Source of the DNA: G020348385 sp964580235
GTDB taxonomy: Bacteria > Acidobacteriota > Aminicenantia > Aminicenantales > Aminicenantaceae
DNA length: 26,655 nt
Direction: 5' to 3'
NCBI GenBank assembly: GCA_964580235.1
Contig: CAZOJY010000040.1
Coordinates: 1-26,655 of the forward strand
Shown here: one piece after another, positions 14,474-21,262 of the stretch
Layout of the letters: each line of letters opens with the position of its first letter
Numbering within the stretch: position 1 is the first letter of the stretch
Translations under genes and position numbers: made by a program
Notes under the pieces: generated by a model
What the model was told of the DNA's origin: nothing
Database searches by the model: none
What the model saw: only the letters and a program-made list of their open reading frames with translations

Positions 14474-16036
14474 ATGGCAAAAGTCGTCGGTATTGACCTA
14501 GGTACAACGTATTCCTGCATTGCTTACATGGAGGCGAATGAACCCAACGTTATCCCAAATCTAGATGGTCTGCTCACCACTCCATCGGTGGTGAGTATCA
14601 CGAGTTCTGGGGAGAGATTGATAGGCAACCTCGCCCTGAGACAAGCCTTTACAAATCCAAAAAATACGATCACAGCAGTGAAAAGGCTTATGGGAAAAAA
14701 ATACGATTCTGAGGAAGCTCAAGAAACAATTCTCCGGATGCCTTATGCGCTCACCAGAGCCTCGAACGGTGATTTGATGGTGGAACTGGGTTCAGAAAAA
14801 ATAAGTCCTCCTGAAATTTCTGCAATGATCTTGGAATACTTGAAAAAATGTGCAGAGTCTTTTTTCGGAGAAACCGTAAAGGAGGCTGTAATAACCGTTC
14901 CCGCCCACTTCAACGACCATCAGAGGCAGGCAACAAAAGATGCGGCAAGAATTGCGGGTTTAGAAGTGTTACGCATCATAAACGAACCGACAGCGGCAAG
15001 CCTCGCTTATGGACTGAATATGAATGAGAATGCCACGATTGCCGTGTACGACATGGGAGGAGGAACATTTGATATCACCCTTTTAGAAATTAATGACGGC
15101 GTGTTTCATGTGCTGGCCACGAACGGAAATACCTATCTGGGAGGAGAAGATTTTGATAACCGCATCGTAGATTGGCTAACCGATGAATTTAAACGAGAAC
15201 AAAACATCGACCTCTCCCAAGATAAATTGGCTTTGCAAAGGGTGAAAGAAGCAGCTGAAAAGGCCAAGCGGGAGCTTTCCTTTACTGTAGAAACAGAGAT
15301 AAACCTACCGTTTATATATTCGATTGACGCTGGCTCTAAGCACATCCAGAAAAAACTGACACGACAAACTCTTGAGGAGTTGACACATGATCTCATCGAA
15401 AAATCTTTTCCTTTCATAGACCAGGCTCTTGAGGATGCCAAACTGGAGCCAGAAAAGATAGACGAATTCATTCTCGTTGGGGGACAAACGCGGATGCCGC
15501 TGATGAGGAAAATGATTGCAGATTTTTTCCGAAAAAAACCAAAAGAACAACTTAACCCGGATGAAATCGTGGCCATGGGAGCCGCCATTCAATCAGGCAT
15601 ATTAAAGGGGCAAATGACCGATTTAATTCTTCTGCTCGATGTAACACCGCTTTCCCTTGGCATTGAGGCAGAAAATGATCAATTTATCAAAATTATCGAG
15701 AAAAACTCGACCATTCCTACAAAAAAAACCAGAGCCTTTACTACAGTAGAACATGATCAGAGAAGGGTTCGCATTCATGTTCTCCAAGGAGAAGGAGAAA
15801 AAGCATCGGAAAATATGTCGTTAGCCCGATTTGATTTGGTGGGAATCGAATCTGCTCCTGCCGGCGTTCCCCAGATAGATGTGACGTTTGAGATTGATGC
15901 GGATGGTATTGTGAGGGTGTCTGCCAAGGATGTGGCGACTCACCGCGAACATGGGATAGAGGTCAAACCTTCATCGGGATTGACAGGCGAACAAATCGAT
16001 AAAATTATAAAGCGGGAACAATCCCAAGAATTGTAG
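14474..16036 (+). CDS. dnaK: DnaK-type Hsp70 lacking the helical lid
   Basis: A 520-residue Hsp70, about 100-120 residues shorter than normal DnaK. The nucleotide-binding domain (1-383) is complete: GIDLGTTYSC at 6-15, INEPTAASLAYGL at 169-181, YDMGGGTFDIT at 192-202, LGGEDFDNR at 222-230 and VGGQTRMP at 335-342. The interdomain linker LLLDVTPLSLGIE is at 386-398 and the substrate-binding beta-sandwich runs to about 500 (LQGE, SLARFDLVGI, DADGIVRVSAKD). The protein then stops 20 residues later, in the first turns of helix A (GLTGEQIDKII). The whole alpha-helical lid and the acidic tail are absent. dnaJ begins 10 bases after the TAG, so there is no room for a frameshifted lid. Folding of proteins with DnaJ and GrpE is expected from context; whether substrate trapping works normally is open. 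Confidence 0.93.
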   Translation: MAKVVGIDLGTTYSCIAYMEANEPNVIPNLDGLLTTPSVVSITSSGERLIGNLALRQAFTNPKNTITAVKRLMGKKYDSEEAQETILRMPYALTRASNGDLMVELGSEKISPPEISAMILEYLKKCAESFFGETVKEAVITVPAHFNDHQRQATKDAARIAGLEVLRIINEPTAASLAYGLNMNENATIAVYDMGGGTFDITLLEINDGVFHVLATNGNTYLGGEDFDNRIVDWLTDEFKREQNIDLSQDKLALQRVKEAAEKAKRELSFTVETEINLPFIYSIDAGSKHIQKKLTRQTLEELTHDLIEKSFPFIDQALEDAKLEPEKIDEFILVGGQTRMPLMRKMIADFFRKKPKEQLNPDEIVAMGAAIQSGILKGQMTDLILLLDVTPLSLGIEAENDQFIKIIEKNSTIPTKKTRAFTTVEHDQRRVRIHVLQGEGEKASENMSLARFDLVGIESAPAGVPQIDVTFEIDADGIVRVSAKDVATHREHGIEVKPSSGLTGEQIDKIIKREQSQEL

Positions 16037-16046
16037 ATATTGAGCT

Positions 16047-17180
16047 ATGGCAAAAAGGGATTATTACGAAATTCTGGGGGTTGCAAGGGATGCATCATCC
16101 GAATCCATAAAAAAATCCTACCGCCAAATGGCCTTGAAGTATCATCCGGACAGAAACCCTGGCGATAAAGATTCAGAAGAAAAATTTAAAGAAGCTGCTG
16201 AAGCATACAGCGTTTTAATTGATCGCGAAAAAAGAAGTATATACGACCGTTTCGGCCATGAGGGTTTGAGAGGAGAAGGTTTCAGTGGTTTTTCCGGCTT
16301 CAATTCTTCTGTATTTGCCGATTTTGAGGATATTCTGGGAAGCTTTTTCAATTTTGGGTTTGAAAATCTTTTTGGTACATCTAGACAGAGAAGAGCAAAT
16401 TATCCAAACAGGGGAAGAGATCTTGCTTTGGAATTGGATTTGCAATTAAAGGATGCTGTTTTTGGCACAGAAAAGGAGATAAAGATAAACCGAACTGAAC
16501 TCTGTCCAGAATGTGAGGGTTCTAGAATGCAGCCGGGAACGGAAAAATCGGTCTGCCAGAACTGTCAGGGCAGAGGCCAGGTCCGCTACCAACAGGGTTT
16601 TTTTGCTATATCCCGTACATGTTCTCATTGCCAAGGAAACGGAGAAATCATACCTTTTCCTTGTAAATATTGTCGAGGTACCGGGAAGATCAAGAAAAAA
16701 AAGACTTTGACTATCAAGATTCCTCCTGGTGTGGACAACGGCACAAAACTCAGGCTGGAAGGAGAAGGAGAGGCAGGTGATCCGGGAGGGGGGAGGGGAG
16801 ATCTGTATGTCATTGCCCATGTAAAAAGACATAAATTTTTTGAGAGAGAGGGCAGCAATCTCATCTGCGAGATTTCCATTCCCTTCACGAAAGCAGCGTT
16901 GGGCACCACTATAGAAATCCCAACGTTTGGAGAAACCGAGCATCTGCGAATACCGGAGGGAACTCAACCAGGACAGACATTCTGTTTAAAAGGAAAAGGA
17001 ATCAAGGAACTCTACAGGCACCGAAAGGGAGATATATATGTGAAAGTCCAGGTAAAGACACCAAAAAATCTAAGCAAAGAACAGAAAAAATACCTTAGAC
17101 AATTTGCAGAGTCCATGGGCGAAAAAGTCGAAGGTATAGACAAAAGTATTAGGGATAAATTTAAAGATATCATTCATTAA
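16047..17180 (+). CDS. dnaJ: Chaperone protein DnaJ
   Basis: A 377-residue type I J-protein that delivers clients to DnaK and stimulates its ATPase. The J domain is at 1-70 with the HPD tripeptide in KYHPDRNPGD. A Gly/Phe-rich stretch follows at about 72-110 (repeated GFSGF, FFNFGFENLFG). Four zinc-finger repeats occupy about 151-215: CPECEGSR, CQNCQGRG, CSHCQGNG and CKYCRGTG; the first has SR in place of the usual GxG ending. The C-terminal substrate domains follow (PPGVDNGTKLRLEGEGEAG, then GDIYVKVQVK). Complete and of normal length. It starts 10 bases after the shortened dnaK, with only a weak GAG as Shine-Dalgarno, and is the last gene of the chaperone operon; the next gene is 146 bases away and that gap shows no stem-loop terminator I could support. 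Confidence 0.96.
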   Translation: MAKRDYYEILGVARDASSESIKKSYRQMALKYHPDRNPGDKDSEEKFKEAAEAYSVLIDREKRSIYDRFGHEGLRGEGFSGFSGFNSSVFADFEDILGSFFNFGFENLFGTSRQRRANYPNRGRDLALELDLQLKDAVFGTEKEIKINRTELCPECEGSRMQPGTEKSVCQNCQGRGQVRYQQGFFAISRTCSHCQGNGEIIPFPCKYCRGTGKIKKKKTLTIKIPPGVDNGTKLRLEGEGEAGDPGGGRGDLYVIAHVKRHKFFEREGSNLICEISIPFTKAALGTTIEIPTFGETEHLRIPEGTQPGQTFCLKGKGIKELYRHRKGDIYVKVQVKTPKNLSKEQKKYLRQFAESMGEKVEGIDKSIRDKFKDIIH

Positions 17181-17315
17181 GGTAGCTGGATTATTCAATA
17201 GTTGAGATTGCTGGTATTTATCTGCGAAGAAGGGTCTGTAACAAAGCCGATGTCCACCCAGTTTACTCAGCGAGATTGGCCTGCACAGAAGCTAAAAAAT
17301 GCTGATAAAGAATTC

Positions 17316-17320
17316 AGGAG
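17316..17320 (+). promoter_or_regulatory. Shine-Dalgarno that fixes the TTG start of rsmE
   Basis: AGGAG stands six bases before the TTG at 17327. Confidence 0.7.
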
Positions 17321-17326
17321 AAGCAT

Positions 17327-18082
17327 TTGACGTCGCATAGGTTCTTTATAAAGGAAAAACTTCAAGGAGCAACCCACATCTTTCTCAAGGGATCAGAACA
17401 TCATCATTTGAGCAAAGTTGCCAGGATTAAACAGGGGATGGAAGTCTGCTTATTCGATGAAGATGGGAAACAATACTTGGCTTATGTAGAGGCGGTCAAA
17501 CAGCGACAAACTCAGCTGCGTATCCTCCAAACAAAGATGAAACACGAGCCAAAAGTCCGAATCACACTTGCTCCAGTGCTGCTGAAAACCAAAAAAATGG
17601 ACATGGTCATCCAAAAGGCCACAGAGCTCGGTTCGGATGGCATTATTCCGATTATCAGTGACAGGACTGTAGTCGAATTAGAAAACAAGCAGCATAAAAA
17701 GGTCGAAAGGTGGAAGCGCATTATGGTTGAAGCGGCCAAGCAATGCGGCCGTTCGTTTCTGCCCGATATCCATCCTCCGATAAGACTGGGTTCCTTTATC
17801 AAGGGAGGGAAAGGAGCAAAAAAGTTATTCCTTTGTGAACGAGGCGGGAAATATCTGCGGGATATACTGATGTTTCCTCTTGCTGAAAAGATAAAGATTC
17901 CCGATTCCATCATCCTGCTTATCGGTCCTGAAGGAGGCTGGACAGAGAGAGAAGAACAGGATATTATGAAAAATTATTACGAGGCGGTAAGCCTCGGCCC
18001 TCTTATACTGAGATCTGAAACTGCTGCTATAGTCAGCCTGGCGATGGTTTCTCATTTTTGGAAAAACGAGGATGTTTCTTAA
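17327..18082 (+). CDS. rsmE: 16S rRNA (uracil-1498-N3)-methyltransferase
   Basis: A 251-residue RsmE, a SPOUT-class enzyme that uses S-adenosylmethionine to methylate N3 of U1498 in 16S rRNA. The N-terminal PUA-like domain has HRFFIKEKL and the GSEHHHLSKVARIKQGMEV stretch near 22-40. The SPOUT domain contains KTKKMDMVIQKATELGSDGIIP (about 88-109), then the cofactor-binding knot with IGPEGGWTEREEQ near 203-215 and LGPLILRSETAAI near 226-238. Starts with TTG six bases after AGGAG. The last 11 bases overlap the kinase gene, so the two are probably translated in a coupled way. Standard length; a confident call. Confidence 0.95.
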   Translation: MTSHRFFIKEKLQGATHIFLKGSEHHHLSKVARIKQGMEVCLFDEDGKQYLAYVEAVKQRQTQLRILQTKMKHEPKVRITLAPVLLKTKKMDMVIQKATELGSDGIIPIISDRTVVELENKQHKKVERWKRIMVEAAKQCGRSFLPDIHPPIRLGSFIKGGKGAKKLFLCERGGKYLRDILMFPLAEKIKIPDSIILLIGPEGGWTEREEQDIMKNYYEAVSLGPLILRSETAAIVSLAMVSHFWKNEDVS

Positions 18083-19010
18083 AGGACAGAAGGTCGGGAA
18101 ATACGAAATCGTCCGCTCCCTGGGGAGTGGAGGATTTGGATCTGTGTTTCTCGCAAAAGATACCTGGCTGAATATACTGGTGGCAATCAAAGTTCCACAC
18201 AAACAGTCCACTGAATTATTTAAGCTTCTTAAAGAGCCACGTCTCCAGGCTGCGCTGAATCATCCCAATATTGTCCGTATGCTTGCGGCTGAAAAGGAGA
18301 AAAAGGTTTTTTTCATGGTGATGGAGTACATCAAAGGCCTGACAATGGAAAAAATTTTAGATAAGGAGAAAATTCTCGATTTTGACAGGGCTGCCGAATA
18401 CATCATCCAGATTGCTGATGCAGTTAATCATGCTCACAAGAATAAAATCGTACACCGCGATTTGAGGCCTTCGAACATCATTCTTTCGGATGAAGGGAAA
18501 ATAAAAATCACAGATTTTGGAACCTCGGTTTGGTTGAACAATGTTCCTTATGCTTCCACTCGGATCGGATCTCCACCGTATATGTCTCCTGAGCAGTTTA
18601 TGGGTAAAGCTACATTTCGATCAGACATCTATTCGATTGGCTGTATTTTTTACGAGATGCTCATCGGAAGACCCCCAATTTTTGATCCGGATCCGTTTAA
18701 AATTCTGGAGAAAGCACAAAAGGGACAAATCACGCCTCCTCGGTTAAAAAATAATAAAATCCCGAAAGAAATCGAAAAGATAATCATGAAATGCCTCGCT
18801 GTAAACCTGGAACACAGGTATGAAAAAGCCTCCGGGATTATCAGAGATCTTTCCCTTTTCAAAGGAAAAGATTCTGCTAAATCCGAACTCGATGAGATAC
18901 GGGCCAGAATAAGAGCAAGGCAGCGTTCAAAGGCGGATTTGTGCTGGAATTGCCGGAGACCTCTGCCGCATAAGGAAAAGAAATGCCCCCATTGTGGAGA
19001 ATCCGTCTGA
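18072..19010 (+). CDS. Hanks-type Ser/Thr protein kinase with C-terminal zinc ribbon
   Basis: A 312-residue soluble kinase. The catalytic domain (about 8-262) shows the glycine loop GSGGFGSVF near 18-26, the ATP-binding lysine in VAIKV near 42, the helix-C glutamate in KEPRLQ, the catalytic loop HRDLRPSN near 135-142, the metal-binding DFG near 158 and the SPEQ of the activation segment. The catalytic loop has arginine where Ser/Thr kinases nearly always have lysine (HRDLKP); the aspartate is kept, so activity is still plausible. After a basic helix (IRARIRARQRSK) the protein ends in a zinc ribbon with cysteines at 291, 294, 305 and 308. There is no membrane segment and no PASTA domain, unlike many bacterial kinases of this class. 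The start overlaps rsmE by 11 bases. Its substrate is unknown. Confidence 0.9.
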   Translation: MFLKGQKVGKYEIVRSLGSGGFGSVFLAKDTWLNILVAIKVPHKQSTELFKLLKEPRLQAALNHPNIVRMLAAEKEKKVFFMVMEYIKGLTMEKILDKEKILDFDRAAEYIIQIADAVNHAHKNKIVHRDLRPSNIILSDEGKIKITDFGTSVWLNNVPYASTRIGSPPYMSPEQFMGKATFRSDIYSIGCIFYEMLIGRPPIFDPDPFKILEKAQKGQITPPRLKNNKIPKEIEKIIMKCLAVNLEHRYEKASGIIRDLSLFKGKDSAKSELDEIRARIRARQRSKADLCWNCRRPLPHKEKKCPHCGESV

Positions 19011-19020
19011 GGTTGGATGT

Positions 19021-19049
19021 TTGACTTGGGAATCTAATTGAGATAATAT
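19021..19049 (+). promoter_or_regulatory. Candidate promoter of the aminotransferase operon
   Basis: TTGACT (19021-19026, 5 of 6) is followed by overlapping -10 candidates GATAAT (19042-19047, 15-base spacing) and TAATAT (19044-19049, 17-base spacing). It lies in the 86-base gap before the aminotransferase, whose start has AGGAG (19086-19090) six bases upstream. Confidence 0.45.
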
Positions 19050-19096
19050 GAATTCCCCCGCATGCCGAAATGAAGAAATTGCACCAGGAGTAATGG

Positions 19097-20032
19097 ATGA
19101 GTTCTTTTAATCAAAACGGCAAAGTCTGGATGAATGGCAAACTCATTCCCTGGAGTGAGGCCAATATTCATATTGCCTCGCACGTCATTCATTACGGGAC
19201 TTCTCTGTTTGAAGGGTTCCGTGCCTATGACACGCCCAGGGGAAGTGTAATCTTCCAGCTCCAGGCGCACACAAAAAGACTTTATAATTCATGTAAAATG
19301 TACAGGATGGATCTTTCATTGACCCAGGAAGAATTTAAAGAGGCCGTGATCGAAACTGTCAGAGCAAACAACCTTTCCTCTTGCTATATAAGACCGATTG
19401 TTTATCGCGGTTATGGAACGTTGGGAGTTAATCCGTTTCCATGTCCAGTAGAATGTGCTATTCTTGTTTGGGAATGGGGACAATATTTAGGAGATGAGGC
19501 TTTGGAAAAAGGAGTAGATGTTAGGGTCTCTTCCTGGCAGAGAATGGCACCCAACACGTTTCCTGCCTTGGCAAAATCCGGGGCAAATTACATGAATTCT
19601 CAATTGATTAAAATGGAAGCTTTAAAAGAAGGTTATGTGGAAGGTATAGCTCTGAATGTGCGAGGCCATGTCAGCGAGGGGAGCGGGGAGAACATTTTCC
19701 TTGTTCACGATGGCACTGTATATACACCGCCGCTGTCCTCTTCCATACTTCCAGGGATTACTCGTGCAACCGTCATTCAGCTTCTAAAAGACCTCAAAAT
19801 TCCTATCCTTCAAGACACGATCCCTAGAGAAATGCTGTATATTGCTGAGGAAGTCTTCTTCACTGGATCTGCCGCTGAGATCACGCCTATCAAATCAATT
19901 GATAAAATAGCCATAGGCTCAGGGGAAAAGGGCCCGATTACAAAAATACTCCAAGAAGAGTTTTTTGCCTATATCAACGGCAAAAAGGAAGACAGATATG
20001 AATGGCTCACATATGTGAACTTGAAAAATTAA
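19097..20032 (+). CDS. ilvE: Branched-chain amino acid aminotransferase (class IV)
   Basis: A 311-residue fold-type IV PLP enzyme that exchanges amino groups between leucine, isoleucine or valine and 2-oxoglutarate. Visible are the N-terminal GKVWMNGKLIPWSEANIHI stretch, HYGTSLFEGFRAY near 32-44, RPIVYRGYGTLGV near 99-111, the PLP-binding Lys160 in ALAKSGANYMNS, the cofactor-anchoring VSEGSGENIF near 192-201, the LPGITRATV block near 218-226 and EVFFTGSAAEITPI near 269. This matches the BCAT group rather than D-amino-acid transaminase or aminodeoxychorismate lyase. An ATG at 19093 is out of frame; the ATG at 19097 has the well-placed AGGAG. It is followed six bases later by the Shine-Dalgarno-bearing start region of the PilT-like gene, with no obvious functional link. 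Confidence 0.93.
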   Translation: MSSFNQNGKVWMNGKLIPWSEANIHIASHVIHYGTSLFEGFRAYDTPRGSVIFQLQAHTKRLYNSCKMYRMDLSLTQEEFKEAVIETVRANNLSSCYIRPIVYRGYGTLGVNPFPCPVECAILVWEWGQYLGDEALEKGVDVRVSSWQRMAPNTFPALAKSGANYMNSQLIKMEALKEGYVEGIALNVRGHVSEGSGENIFLVHDGTVYTPPLSSSILPGITRATVIQLLKDLKIPILQDTIPREMLYIAEEVFFTGSAAEITPIKSIDKIAIGSGEKGPITKILQEEFFAYINGKKEDRYEWLTYVNLKN

Positions 20033-20044
20033 AGGGAGATGACC

Positions 20045-21250
20045 ATGGAAATCGATGAATTTTTAAAAGTCGCTCTGGAAAGCGATGCATCCGATCTTCA
20101 TATAAAAGCAGGCAATTATCCCATCATCCGGATTCACGGAAACCTCCAGCTGCTTACCCAGTTTCCTCGACTCAGTCCGAACAATACCTATGAGCTTGCC
20201 AATCAGGTTCTGAATGAACACCAAAAGGAAAAGTTTAATAAAGACCTGGACATCGATTTAGCTTACAGCCTCCCCGGTTTTGGCCGCTTCCGAGGCAGTG
20301 TTTACCACCAGAGGGGGAGCGTGGCTCTTGTCATGAGGATCATTCCTTTGGAAGTAAAAAAAATCCGAGAGCTCCTTCTTCCCGAGGTCATAGAAAAAAT
20401 TGCGTTGGAACCCCGAGGATTGATCATGGTCACAGGGACTACAGGATCCGGAAAAACAACCACTCTTGCTGCCATGATTGACCATATCAATATCCACAGG
20501 AAAGAAAACATTATTACGGTCGAGGATCCAATCGAGTATCTTCATAGAGACAAGAAAAGCACGATTAGCCAGAGAGAAGTTGGACTTGATGTGACGGATT
20601 TTACGCGCGGCTTGCGCGCATCTCTCCGTGAAGATCCAGACGTAATCCTGGTCGGAGAAATGCGGGATAGAGAGACGATTGAAACAGCTCTTTTGGCTTC
20701 CGAAACAGGACATCTGGTCATGAGCACTCTTCATACCTTAGATGCTCCCGAAACGATCAATCGAATCGTGTCGGTTTTTGCTCCCCATCACCAGAGGCAA
20801 GTCCGCCTTCAATTGGCCAGCATTATAAAATCCTGTATTTCAATGCGGCTAATTCCCAGAAAAGATGGCCAGGGACGAGTTCCGGCCTGTGAAGTCATGA
20901 TCAATACGCCTTACATTCAAGAGTGTATCAATGATCGGGAGAAAACCCTTCTCATTCGAGATGCTATCGCGGCAGGAGTCTCCCAGTACGGCATGCAGAC
21001 CTTTGACCAATCGATCTATCAACTCTACAAAGATGGCTTTATTTCTTATGAACAGGGATTGAGGTATTCTTCTAGTCCGGATAACTTCAAATTGCGAGTC
21101 ATGGGAATCCGGTCAACTCTTGATGTCGCTCTTGAGAATATGGAAAGTGAAATGACCTCTGTTAAACGACCCCCCGAAGAAGTGGTCAAGGAAGAGGAAG
21201 AAGAGCTGGAAACTGCCGAAAAAGAAAACAAAGTCAAAAGAAAGGACTAA
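20045..21250 (+). CDS. PilT/PilU-like type IV pilus retraction ATPase
   Basis: A 401-residue secretion-type ATPase of the PilT family, the motor that pulls type IV pili back. The N-terminal PAS-like domain has SDASDLHIKAG at 13-23. Walker A is GTTGSGKT at 131-138, the Asp box is ITVEDPIEY near 157-165, and Walker B is DVILVGEMRD at 199-208 with the catalytic glutamate, followed by ETGHLVMSTLHT. The C-terminal AIRNLIRE motif of classical PilT is not present; the equivalent stretch reads LLIRDAIAAG before QYGMQTFDQSI, as in PilU/PilT2 forms. The protein ends in an acidic tail (EEEEELETAEKE) and then a basic stub. ATG at 20045 is six bases after AGGGAG (20033-20038); the ATG at 20039 abuts that site and was not chosen. 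No other pilus gene is in the window. Confidence 0.9.
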   Translation: MEIDEFLKVALESDASDLHIKAGNYPIIRIHGNLQLLTQFPRLSPNNTYELANQVLNEHQKEKFNKDLDIDLAYSLPGFGRFRGSVYHQRGSVALVMRIIPLEVKKIRELLLPEVIEKIALEPRGLIMVTGTTGSGKTTTLAAMIDHINIHRKENIITVEDPIEYLHRDKKSTISQREVGLDVTDFTRGLRASLREDPDVILVGEMRDRETIETALLASETGHLVMSTLHTLDAPETINRIVSVFAPHHQRQVRLQLASIIKSCISMRLIPRKDGQGRVPACEVMINTPYIQECINDREKTLLIRDAIAAGVSQYGMQTFDQSIYQLYKDGFISYEQGLRYSSSPDNFKLRVMGIRSTLDVALENMESEMTSVKRPPEEVVKEEEEELETAEKENKVKRKD

Positions 21251-21262
21251 GAAAAACCATAG

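Noticed and set aside
16030..16060. Frameshift as the cause of the short DnaK
   Set aside because: dnaJ starts at 16047 with a perfect N-terminus, leaving only 10 bases, so no lid-coding sequence exists in any frame; only a deletion could explain it.
20039..20044. ATG at 20039 as start of the PilT-like gene
   Set aside because: It directly abuts AGGGAG, too close for initiation; ATG 20045 has six-base spacing.
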